From: JBBDMU01 sp040878115
Lineage (GTDB): Bacteria; Bacteroidota; Rhodothermia; Balneolales; Natronogracilivirgulaceae
DNA: 16,784 nucleotides
Reading direction: 5' to 3'
NCBI GenBank assembly: GCA_040878115.1
Contig: JBBDMV010000109.1
Location: 1 to 16,784, forward strand
Shown here: positions 8,424 through 14,753 of the stretch, in pieces
How the letters are laid out: the number at the start of each line of letters is the position of its first letter
Numbering within the stretch: the first letter of the stretch is position 1
The notes under the pieces: generated by a model
Database searches by the model: none
Told to the model about the DNA's origin: nothing
Seen by the model: the letters and a program-made list of their open reading frames with translations, nothing else
Translations under genes and position numbers: made by a program

Positions 8424-8550
8424 CTGTGTGGAAAGTGTTTTGCATAGTTCTTTCCCCAGAGGTCAATCCTATTTGTCTATTTTAATAAAAATTAATCTTT
8501 AAAGACAGGCTTAGGAATGACCTCTGGGTTGTTAGCTAATTAGCTCAGAG
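8424..8550 (-). promoter_or_regulatory. Attenuator: mutually exclusive RNA stems after the Ile/Leu leader peptide
   Basis: Read on the minus strand, four segments are visible. Segment 1 (CTCTG, 8546-8550, inside the leader ORF) can pair with CAGAG (8522-8526). Segment 2 (8512-8528, starting three bases after the leader stop) pairs with segment 3 (8455-8471) in 16 of 17 positions across a 40-base loop. The end of segment 3 plus following bases (CTCTGGGGAAAG, 8450-8461) pairs instead with CTTTCCACACAG (8424-8435) in 10 of 12 positions around a 14-base loop. A ribosome finishing the peptide would cover segment 2 and favour 3:4. One stalled on Ile/Leu codons would leave 2 free for 2:3. No U-tract follows 3:4, so Rho-dependent termination or translational control is possible. 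Confidence 0.75.
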
Positions 8551-8645
8551 TTTATTCCTAGAATAATTAGGATAATTAGTAGAATGTGAATGCTAATTAT
8601 CGAAATTAGAATGGAAGGTGAGAAAATGGGTTCAATCAAACGCAC
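8532..8645 (-). CDS. Ile/Leu-rich leader peptide of the ilv-leu operon
   Basis: A 37-residue ORF placed just before ilvB. It begins with GTG (8643-8645), five bases after GAAGG (8651-8655), a good Shine-Dalgarno match. Residues 12-31 are almost only Ile and Leu, with a core reading ILLIILIIL at residues 21-29. In all there are 14 Ile and 7 Leu codons in 37. Six of the seven Leu codons are CTA, whereas leuD in this operon uses CTA for one Leu in ten. There is no internal Val codon. The stop TAA (8532-8534) sits three bases before stem segment 2. An in-frame GTG four codons upstream (8655-8657) is a weaker start. Such composition is the hallmark of ribosome-mediated attenuation: scarcity of charged Ile- or Leu-tRNA stalls the ribosome. 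The peptide itself probably has no other function. Confidence 0.85.
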   Translation of the reverse strand: MRLIEPIFSPSILISIISIHILLIILIILGINSELIS

Positions 8646-8757
8646 ATCAGCCTTCACAGCGGGTGCTGTTGAATTGATGCTGTGTGAGTATGATATAGAA
8701 TTATTCAAAATGGTGGTATTTATTGTCTGTATCCTTATGGTAATTTATCAAAAATAA
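8611..8757 (+). CDS. Possible 48-residue membrane peptide antisense to the operon leader
   Basis: An uninterrupted plus-strand frame starts at ATG 8611. A second ATG (8626) is preceded by AAGGTGAG, a good Shine-Dalgarno match, giving 43 residues. The C-terminal part (LFKMVVFIVCILMVIY) could be one membrane helix, and the N-terminal half is mixed and polar. It overlaps the 5' part of the leader-peptide ORF on the other strand and covers the operon's proposed -10 box and 5' untranslated region. I recognise no family. The leader peptide explains part of the sequence, so this may be chance. It could also be a real small protein or part of an antisense transcript. Confidence 0.25.
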   Translation: MEGEKMGSIKRTSAFTAGAVELMLCEYDIELFKMVVFIVCILMVIYQK

Positions 8758-8769
8758 CTAAACTGTCAA
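8742..8769 (-). promoter_or_regulatory. Candidate promoter of the ilv-leu operon
   Basis: On the minus strand a perfect TTGACA (8764-8769) is followed after 16 bases by TAAATT (8742-8747). Transcription would start near 8735, about 90 bases before the leader-peptide GTG, a sensible place for an attenuated operon. A TATTTTTG word overlapping the spacer also fits the Bacteroidetes -7 consensus TAnnTTTG, but without a matching -33 element. Confidence 0.5.
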
Positions 8770-9029
8770 GGAAATACCCTAAATAAAATTATTATTATTT
8801 AGATGCCTGATGTGCCAAAACTAAATTTATAATCATTTTTTTTGGTAACCCCTTAAGTAGTTCGTGTAAAAAAAAGTAAGCCTTAATTTATATAGGTAAT
8901 GGAAGCGCTTTTACGTATAAGAAAATAACTTTAACTTTAGTTACTTTATCTTATTAACCTGAGGCCGGATAAAAAAACAACCACCCCTGAGGGTTTGTAT
9001 CAAAAGCCATTTCGCCGACACCCGTAAAC

Positions 9030-9055
9030 TTCAGGCATGGTTGGTTTAATCCACC
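9030..9055 (+). repeat. 26-base direct repeat, copy 1
   Basis: Begins TTCAGGCATGGTTGGTTT and ends ATCCACC. It matches copy 2 at 9151-9176 in 25 of 26 positions, and the copies start 121 bases apart. The GTAGAGACGCAA hairpin begins immediately after this copy. Confidence 0.8.
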
Positions 9056-9083
9056 GTAGAGACGCAAGATTTTGCGTCTCTAC
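9056..9083. repeat. Perfect 12-bp palindromic hairpin of the GTAGAGACGCAA type
   Basis: GTAGAGACGCAA (9056-9067) and TTGCGTCTCTAC (9072-9083) pair completely around GATT. Hairpins with this core are, from general knowledge, widely scattered in intergenic DNA of Bacteroidetes-like and cyanobacterial genomes as REP-like elements. There is no T-tract, so it is not a standard terminator. Confidence 0.8.
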
Positions 9084-9150
9084 ATAATGTACCCGCATCA
9101 CGGAAACCATTCACATATTACCGATTGATGAAATTACGGTTGCTGGTTTA

Positions 9151-9176
9151 TTCAGGCATGGTTGGTTTTATCCACC
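9151..9176 (+). repeat. 26-base direct repeat, copy 2
   Basis: Second copy of the element at 9030-9055, differing at one base (TTTTATCC instead of TTTAATCC). This copy is not followed by the GTAGAGACGCAA hairpin, so the hairpin probably inserted next to copy 1, or was lost from copy 2. Confidence 0.8.
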
Positions 9177-9428
9177 AATCATATTTAAGCCTTTCAGGCT
9201 TAGACTGAAAGATAATTTTGTTCTTGAATTGATTTGCTATGAGGGGAAACTTTGACAGGGGTTTCAACTATGCATAGCCCGGTACGTAATGCCGGGTTCA
9301 AGACACTAAATCTTTTTTTCTCAGAATATCAAGGAAAGAAGTATGAAAGGATAATTATTTATATATTTACTTTTAGTAAAGTACTGTAACTTGAACAAAT
9401 ACTTAGCCAAAACTATCTCAAAAACATC

Positions 9429-11429
9429 ATGAGCGAGGAAAACAAGAGCGAAAATAAGAGTAATAAGAGACGAATTGTTAAGCGAATTGCCTGGGTTACC
9501 CCTTTAATTTTGATCGTTGTGCTGATGAGCATTTTCTTTTTGGGAGACTGGCATTATGCATACAACCCACTGATGTCAAAAATTCTGAATCCGGAAAGAG
9601 GAAACACCGAACAGGCTTATGAATATTGGGGGGTGCATGTCACCCACGAGGAGGCAGACAGTTTGTTGCAGACCGAAGAGGGGCAACGTATGCTCACCCC
9701 GGCAAATGGCGCAGTTCGAATTGATGAGGACCTTCTGGAACTCGGACGAAATGCTTTTTATGAGGAGACTTTCAGCAACGAGTTCTTCTTTACCGATATA
9801 CTTGGTATGATGAACGGGCCGATGAGCTTTTGGGGTGTCACGAAATCCTTAATTAGCTTGCGGGGCAGAGGTACCAATAACCTTCGGGTTCGCGCAGCTG
9901 AGGACGCTGTTATCGGCGGGAGGGTTATTGATCAAGGGGATATCATAAATACTGGCATTGACGTAGCCAAGGGGGCTTATGTGCCGCTTGGAATGAAAAT
10001 CAGGTTTAACAGAGGAAAGCCTATGGTGGGGATTTCCTGCGCTGCCTGCCACAGTGCTTATGATCCGGATTCTGAAATGATTATTGAAGGTGCCCCTAAC
10101 AGTAACCTGAACGCTGGTTTACTTTTGGCTATGGGAACAAATTCGGCGTCTTATTTTGCTAATACAGATATAGATGATCTCGACCGTTTTATCATGGAAA
10201 ACAGCATACAAGTGATGGGCTCTGACGGTGAATTGCACTACTTGCCGGACCCCGACTCTCTTGAGAACGCTGTTGATTCTACATTAACACGTTGGCCTCC
10301 TGGAAATTTTGACTCATCCAACGAAACCCGCGCCACACCAACCCGCATACCAGATTCTTTCACACTTGGTGATCATCCATATGGGTGGACCGGTTTTTCG
10401 ATGGCCGGGCCCTTCCGGGGCTTGTCGGTCCTTAACAACAACGTTCATGCGCTGAACTCTGATAAATTCGCCGATGTTGAAGCTTTTCATCGGTTACATA
10501 ATATTGATCGGGAAGTATACGTAGGTTCATTACTGCAAAATACAGCTAATGAAAACTATCGTTACAGTCTGAATAATGAAGAGACACCCACAGAGTTTTT
10601 TGCACGTATCAATCCAACCGAAGAATCACCGGTCTCCAATCACGCCGTTACACTTCCAAGTTATCCACAGTCTTCTTTTGTAACGCCAAGCGGGCTTTGG
10701 GCCGGAACGCCTGGCCATAAGGTTTTGGAAGAGGTAAATGCCATGTCGGCCTTTCAAAATTCGCTGGTCCCGCCTCCCCCGCACGAACCAATTTCAACAT
10801 CAAATGTTATCAATGGCAGGCGGGTCTTTTTGGATGCCGGATGCCGGGATTGCCATTCCGGCCCGGCTTTTACCAATAATCTTGTTCTTCCTGTTGAGGA
10901 GGTCGGTACAGAACCGATGAGAGCACGTGCTTCAGAAGATTTTGAAGAAATTATGGTGCCGCCCACAGGCTACCCCTTTAATGGTAAAATTCCTGTCCCG
11001 CCTGGTACCAGGACCATAGACATACCCATGGATTTAATTGATCAGGACCAAATCAATCTTGCCTGGGCCTTTGGGAACACGGAAGGTGGATATAAAGTAA
11101 AAGGCTTACTTGGCTTGAATTGGACGCCACCATATCTCCATGACGGTGGTGTAGCTGTGGGGGCTGACCCCGAAACCCAGTTGGGGCTTCCCGGAACATT
11201 ATTTCGGGGGATTCCCGCAGATCCTGCCCAAAGTTTGCGTGCCCTGCTCGATAGAAGTTTGCGCGAACGGGTCCTTGAGGCCAACCGCAGAATGCCGGAA
11301 CTGGCCCAGGTGAATGTAAAAGGCATCGGTCATGAGTTTTGGGTTGATGAAGAAAATGGCTTTTCCCAGGACCAGCAAGAAAATCTAATCCATTACCTGC
11401 TTCATTTGGAGAGGGATGAAGAAAACTAA
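9429..11429 (+). CDS. Membrane-anchored two-heme cytochrome c, MauG/peroxidase/RoxA superfamily
   Basis: A 666-residue protein with a basic cytoplasmic tail, one membrane segment at about residues 20-38 and a large periplasmic part. Two covalent heme sites are visible: CAACH (204-208) and CRDCH (472-476). TPPYLHDGG (566-574) near the end matches the T-PY-H-GS block of bacterial diheme cytochrome c peroxidases and MauG, with His571 a candidate heme ligand. The first 200 residues before heme 1 and the overall length are unlike ordinary peroxidases of about 350 residues. They are closer to RoxA/RoxB rubber oxygenases (about 650-700 residues), so a RoxA-like oxygenase or an electron-transfer protein are the main options. 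The substrate is unknown. No Shine-Dalgarno sequence precedes the ATG. A possible 53-codon ORF begins at the base after its stop. Confidence 0.85.
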   Translation: MSEENKSENKSNKRRIVKRIAWVTPLILIVVLMSIFFLGDWHYAYNPLMSKILNPERGNTEQAYEYWGVHVTHEEADSLLQTEEGQRMLTPANGAVRIDEDLLELGRNAFYEETFSNEFFFTDILGMMNGPMSFWGVTKSLISLRGRGTNNLRVRAAEDAVIGGRVIDQGDIINTGIDVAKGAYVPLGMKIRFNRGKPMVGISCAACHSAYDPDSEMIIEGAPNSNLNAGLLLAMGTNSASYFANTDIDDLDRFIMENSIQVMGSDGELHYLPDPDSLENAVDSTLTRWPPGNFDSSNETRATPTRIPDSFTLGDHPYGWTGFSMAGPFRGLSVLNNNVHALNSDKFADVEAFHRLHNIDREVYVGSLLQNTANENYRYSLNNEETPTEFFARINPTEESPVSNHAVTLPSYPQSSFVTPSGLWAGTPGHKVLEEVNAMSAFQNSLVPPPPHEPISTSNVINGRRVFLDAGCRDCHSGPAFTNNLVLPVEEVGTEPMRARASEDFEEIMVPPTGYPFNGKIPVPPGTRTIDIPMDLIDQDQINLAWAFGNTEGGYKVKGLLGLNWTPPYLHDGGVAVGADPETQLGLPGTLFRGIPADPAQSLRALLDRSLRERVLEANRRMPELAQVNVKGIGHEFWVDEENGFSQDQQENLIHYLLHLERDEEN

Positions 11430-11591
11430 ATGGATGATTTTGATGCAAAATCAACGTATTATGTAATAGTTTCTTTTGTATTGGTAAATTTTAATTTATC
11501 GATAAGGCTGGCCTTTTCTCGGATAAGAAAGAGAGGAATGAGCCGGTTTTTCATTAAAACAATAAGCTTAATCAAGCAAAAACAGCCTTGA
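11430..11591 (+). CDS. Possible 53-residue small membrane protein downstream of the cytochrome
   Basis: The ATG abuts the cytochrome TAA directly (TAAATG), giving MDDFDAKSTYYVIVSFVLV as the first 19 residues, one short hydrophobic stretch (about residues 10-26) and then a basic tail with many Lys and Arg. Position suggests coupling, but composition is AT-rich and no family is recognised. It may be a chance reading frame in intergenic DNA. Confidence 0.2.
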   Translation: MDDFDAKSTYYVIVSFVLVNFNLSIRLAFSRIRKRGMSRFFIKTISLIKQKQP

Positions 11592-11777
11592 TGATTCAAT
11601 CTTTAAACTTGGACGTAACAAGTTTAAGGGAATGCACGGAGATTAATAAACAACTCTTCTATAGCATCAATAACACACGGAGTGTTTCTGCTAAATGCCT
11701 CTTTATACTGAGGGTATGCTATTTTATATGTTGTTTCTTTTCGGGCCCTTTTTTTTAATAACCTCAAAAAAGAAGAA
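11592..11777 (+). other. Intergenic region before the lipoprotein gene
   Basis: With the doubtful small ORF before it, this makes a 348-base gap. It holds a hairpin AACAC/GTGTT (near 11670-11684) and a bulged stem of ATGCCTC with GAGGGTAT (about 11695-11717) followed by a T/A-rich stretch, either of which might end the cytochrome transcript. GGGCCC followed by eight Ts lies at 11743-11756. No confident promoter is visible. Confidence 0.35.
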
Positions 11778-12608
11778 ATGAAAATAAAAACGCTTCCCAG
11801 AACCTATATTCTCACACTATTTTTTTTCCCTCTATTGATGACCTCATGTAGTGACGATCCTGCAAGTTCAATAGACCTTGAAGATGCACCGGAACCCCCA
11901 AGCCTGGAAAATGTTACTATGGACCTTTCAATCTTTGAAAGTGAAAGCAATCAAAAAGTTGCGGAGATGAGCAGCCACGAAATGTCACAGATCCTTGGAA
12001 ACCATGATATGGCAGCTATGCATGCTACGATCGTTCAGCAAAAATTTTCTTCCATGGCCATGCTGCCAAGCTTGTTTTTTAACAAGAACCAATGGGGGCA
12101 AGTTGATTTTAAAGATGATATGTTTGTTTGGGAATATGACCAGCCCTTTGAAGGTGAAAGCGCCTCATTTTTAGTTACGGCTCAAGAGCTGTCAAACGGT
12201 GACATAGAATGGAAACTACAAGTCTCTGCTAATACAGAAGAACAAACGATAGATGATGAGATCATGCTTAGAACGCTAGTCTCTGCCGACTCTCAAACCG
12301 GCTCTTGGGACGTTTATAATATAGAACAATCAAGTGGATCGGTATACAGGATCGAATACGAAATGGTGGATGATAATCCTGTCCGTATTTTATTACAGGA
12401 TAATGCAAGCGAGGGAGAACACTTTGAAATCTTATATGAAGCTAATGATCCCCAATACAGTATCCTTTTCATAAACAGTGATGGCCAGGTATATACTGAG
12501 TTAGATTGGAATATTGAAACTGGAACAGGATACTTCATTACCGATGAGTATAACGAGGGTGAAAAGTCTTGTTGGGATGAAGAATACAGGGATACAGATT
12601 GCCAATAA
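11778..12608 (+). CDS. Lipoprotein of unknown function
   Basis: A 276-residue protein with a signal peptide ending in the lipobox LMTSC, so Cys24 would be acylated after cleavage. The SDD after the cysteine and the acidic linker (about 25-45) suggest surface or outer-membrane anchoring, as in Bacteroidetes-like groups. The mature part starts with a helical, Met-rich section (about 55-100) and continues as a probable beta-rich domain (about 105-260) with alternating polar and hydrophobic residues. It ends with two cysteines (in KSCWDEEYRDTDCQ), which could form a disulfide. I recognise no family. GAAGAA just before the ATG may help initiation. The next gene encodes an outer-membrane barrel, 202 bases on, probably transcribed separately. 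Confidence 0.75.
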   Translation: MKIKTLPRTYILTLFFFPLLMTSCSDDPASSIDLEDAPEPPSLENVTMDLSIFESESNQKVAEMSSHEMSQILGNHDMAAMHATIVQQKFSSMAMLPSLFFNKNQWGQVDFKDDMFVWEYDQPFEGESASFLVTAQELSNGDIEWKLQVSANTEEQTIDDEIMLRTLVSADSQTGSWDVYNIEQSSGSVYRIEYEMVDDNPVRILLQDNASEGEHFEILYEANDPQYSILFINSDGQVYTELDWNIETGTGYFITDEYNEGEKSCWDEEYRDTDCQ

Positions 12609-12676
12609 ACATAAGTTGCATATATTAATTATTGCTATATTATTGTGGTCAGCAGCTGAACCTTATCATCTGCCGG

Positions 12677-12718
12677 TTATTTTATAGAACTAAAGTTCTA
12701 ATTATCCCTATAAAATAA
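12677..12718. repeat. Nested inverted repeat between lipoprotein and barrel genes
   Basis: TTATTTTATAG (12677-12687) and CTATAAAATAA (12708-12718) are perfect 11-base inverted arms. AGAACT/AGTTCT (12686-12699) forms a smaller hairpin inside. It is AT-rich and not followed by a T-run on the plus strand, so it may be a regulatory palindrome for the following gene, or a weak terminator. Confidence 0.5.
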
Positions 12719-12810
12719 ATGATGTTGAATTGATGAAGAAGATCACAGCATTATTAATGAATCATACCTTAAAAATTACATTTATTTATTAAATCTAAAA
12801 ACACTTTACA

Positions 12811-13338
12811 ATGAAATTTCTATATAAAACTAATCTATGCCTGACAACATTACTTCTTTGCTTAGGACTGATGACTGCCACTGAAGCGAATGCACAAGTT
12901 AAAGCAGGGGGCGGCTTGGCTTACGGTAGTGAGGTTACAAAGCTGGGTATTCAGGCAAATGGCTACTATACCATTCCGGCCAATGAGCAAATACGTGCCG
13001 GCCTTGAATTTACCTATTTCTTTCCGGAAAGCTATGAAGGTGGCAGTAGCAGAATCAGTGAATTTAATGTTAATGGAAACTACTTTTTCTACGAGGAAGA
13101 CGAGATTTCGGCGTACGGACTTGCCGGCATCAGTCATATAACTTCCTCCGTAAGCTGGGATGAAACCAGTTTTAGTGGGGCAGGAGGTGCTTCAGGTTCA
13201 TGGACAGGGATTAATCTCGGAGGCGGAGCCGAATATGAAGCAGGCTTCGGAAGTCTTTATGGAGAATTGAAATTCGTTCTTAGCACTTATGATCAGCTTG
13301 TTCTAAGTGTTGGGACTCGAATTCCCTTCGATTTATAA
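12811..13338 (+). CDS. Small outer-membrane beta-barrel protein
   Basis: A 175-residue protein with a clear Sec signal peptide (hydrophobic core LTTLLLCLGL, residues 11-20) and AxA-type cleavage after Ala28 (EANA). The remaining roughly 147 residues are Gly- and aromatic-rich alternating strands such as AGLEFTYFF, SAYGLAGI and LYGELKFVLST, ending in LVLSVGTRIPFDL. This size fits an eight-stranded OmpX/OmpW-like or OprF-N-like barrel. Its function may be structural or a small channel and cannot be told from the sequence. The start lacks a Shine-Dalgarno sequence. A 12-base inverted repeat begins shortly after its stop. Confidence 0.8.
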   Translation: MKFLYKTNLCLTTLLLCLGLMTATEANAQVKAGGGLAYGSEVTKLGIQANGYYTIPANEQIRAGLEFTYFFPESYEGGSSRISEFNVNGNYFFYEEDEISAYGLAGISHITSSVSWDETSFSGAGGASGSWTGINLGGGAEYEAGFGSLYGELKFVLSTYDQLVLSVGTRIPFDL

Positions 13339-13348
13339 ATAAGCAAAA

Positions 13349-13447
13349 AAGCCTCACTCAGATCATATCATACTCCCTTTTCTGCTGATCGTTTCCGTTC
13401 AGGAAATACATTTAAAAGAATATTATTGATATACATGAGTGGGGCTT
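13349..13447 (-). repeat. Inverted repeat pair between convergent genes, possible terminator of panE
   Basis: AAGCCTCACTCA (13349-13360) and TGAGTGGGGCTT (13436-13447) match in 11 of 12 positions as inverted arms with 75 bases between them. Read on the minus strand, the second arm runs into six Ts, as in a terminator for the panE-like gene, but the loop is much longer than usual. The 99-base unit could also be a small mobile element. Confidence 0.4.
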
Positions 13448-13564
13448 CTAGTTAATAAACATGCTATTAAAAGTCTGTTCGCACCCTTTGCGCAATGGCT
13501 TTTAGCAAGACAGATCAAGTTTTCGAACACCTCTTTTCTCCCGCAGTTTATTATTGCTATCTTA

Positions 13565-14491
13565 TCAGCCTTTCAATTTTGTATACATCATTTCATACGT
13601 TTGTACATCCACCCCAAGCTCGCGCCCTGATTTTACGATATAGCCTGTCAGTGATTCCAGCTCCGTTAGCTTGCCGGCCTGAAAGTCGCTGTGCATGGAT
13701 GTTGTTGATTCGGGTGGCATATAAGAAGACTTTTCAATGGTATCCTGAATAATATTATCGGACACCGGGATCCTCTTAGCATCGGCTACAGCTTTTATTT
13801 CAGTCAACAAAGCGAGAAACAGTTTTTGCCCCTCTTCTTTGGTTTGAATGTCTCCCACAGTGGTATCAAGATAGGAGGTCACTGTAGCCATGGCTGAAAT
13901 AAATATAAATTTCTCCCATATGGTCTTCTCAATATTCTTTGACCAGTAAGCGTCAATACCAGCATTTCGAAAAATGGTTTCTGCTTGTTTAAGCTTCTCC
14001 GCTGTCCCTTTGTCTGATCCAAAATTCAATGAACGCATTTTACTGTGCGTTTGAATAAGGCCGGGCTCCTCCAATCGGGAAACAATATAAGCGCAACCAT
14101 CCCAGACTTCATTTTCAGGCAGAAGCTTTTCTATCGTTTCTCTGCTGTCCACCCCGTTTAGCAACGGCAGGATAACCGTCTGACTATCAATGGCAGGTTT
14201 AACCTGTTCGATGCTTTGTTCAAGACCGTAACTTTTGGTACAGCAAATAAGGTAATCAATGGTCCTCAGGGTAGAGGGGTCGTCGGTTATATTATCGGGA
14301 TGAACAACTTGATCAAAATCAGCCGCTTTAATTCGTAGTCCATTTTCAATAATGGCTTTTTTATTTAATCCTCTCACGATAAAGCTTACTTCCACTTCAT
14401 CGGATTGATAATAATGTCCGGCTAACAATCCACTGTAAAAGCCGCCTACCGCACCGATACCTATAATGGCTATATGGGTTTTAGAATGCAA
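13565..14491 (-). CDS. panE: Ketopantoate reductase family protein (2-dehydropantoate 2-reductase)
   Basis: NADPH-dependent reduction of 2-dehydropantoate to pantoate, a step to pantothenate and CoA. The N-terminal Rossmann motif is GIGAVGG (11-17). LLNGVDS (110-116) holds the Asn112 expected in the active site. WEKF (192-195) supplies Lys194, matching the catalytic lysine of PanE/ApbA, and SMHSDFQAGKLTELESLTG (265-283) is the conserved C-terminal substrate segment with acidic residues. The 308-residue length is normal. Many genomes hold several paralogues of this family with other 2-oxoacid substrates, so the gene symbol is tentative. The substrate derives from 2-ketoisovalerate, a product of the ilv pathway, but this gene is not part of that operon. 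It lies 262 bases from the ATPase gene and convergent to the barrel gene. Confidence 0.82.
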   Translation of the reverse strand: MHSKTHIAIIGIGAVGGFYSGLLAGHYYQSDEVEVSFIVRGLNKKAIIENGLRIKAADFDQVVHPDNITDDPSTLRTIDYLICCTKSYGLEQSIEQVKPAIDSQTVILPLLNGVDSRETIEKLLPENEVWDGCAYIVSRLEEPGLIQTHSKMRSLNFGSDKGTAEKLKQAETIFRNAGIDAYWSKNIEKTIWEKFIFISAMATVTSYLDTTVGDIQTKEEGQKLFLALLTEIKAVADAKRIPVSDNIIQDTIEKSSYMPPESTTSMHSDFQAGKLTELESLTGYIVKSGRELGVDVQTYEMMYTKLKG

Positions 14492-14640
14492 GATTGTAAT
14501 TGTTTATTAAGGATGGGTTTTTAGTGCCTTTATCTTTTAAAGATAATAGAAATTACTTATATATAAAATATTCCTCTTTACTTTGCTGATGGGTGACATG
14601 CCTTGTAGATAATACTCGCCTTTTTATCATTATGCCGCGG

Positions 14641-14753
14641 CTGTTGGTAACCACAGGATGTGTTGGGAGGGGCGGGGTTCCCGGGTGCAAGTTCGTGAAG
14701 CGTGGACGCTTAACGAAGCGGCAAGCGCCAGGTCGGAAACAGCCTCGAATGCA
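14641..14753. other. GC-rich hairpin-bearing intergenic patch
   Basis: Between the ATPase stop and panE, the sequence is much richer in GC than its surroundings. It contains TTCGT-g-AAGCG-tgga-CGCTT-a-ACGAA (14692-14717), a 10-bp stem with one internal mismatch, a GGGTTCCCGGG patch (14675-14685) and GGTAACC (14646-14652). There is no T-tract, so it looks like a repetitive (REP-like) element rather than a terminator. Confidence 0.4.

Larger units (their letters stand above)
8758..9428. other. Long non-coding stretch with several repeats, before the cytochrome gene
   Basis: No convincing gene is visible in these 670 bases. It holds an imperfect inverted repeat (8917-8930 with 8939-8954), a CCCCTGAGGG...TGTATCAAAAG block (8985-9006) that recurs near the window end, two 26-base direct repeats, a perfect 12-bp hairpin, a smaller hairpin AAGCC/GGCTT (9187-9201), CCCGG/CCGGG (about 9278-9296), and TTTACT/AGTAAA (9366-9380) about 50 bases before the cytochrome ATG. 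A TTGACA at 9252-9257 has no clear -10 partner. Promoters for the cytochrome gene must lie here but I cannot place them. Confidence 0.6.

Noticed and set aside
8455..8528. Simple intrinsic terminator made of the 16/17 inverted repeat
   Set aside because: The loop is 40 bases and no U-tract follows on either strand, so I treat it as the antiterminator-like stem of an attenuator.
8424..8735. T-box riboswitch before ilvB
   Set aside because: No AGGGTGGNACCGCG-like T-box or specifier stem is visible, and the leader peptide explains the region better.
9030..9176. CRISPR array
   Set aside because: There are only two repeats with a 95-base spacer, one of them next to a hairpin, and no cas genes.
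13565..14491. panE as a member of the ilv-leu regulon by location
   Set aside because: It lies over 5 kb from the operon with three plus-strand genes between, and no leader or shared promoter is visible.
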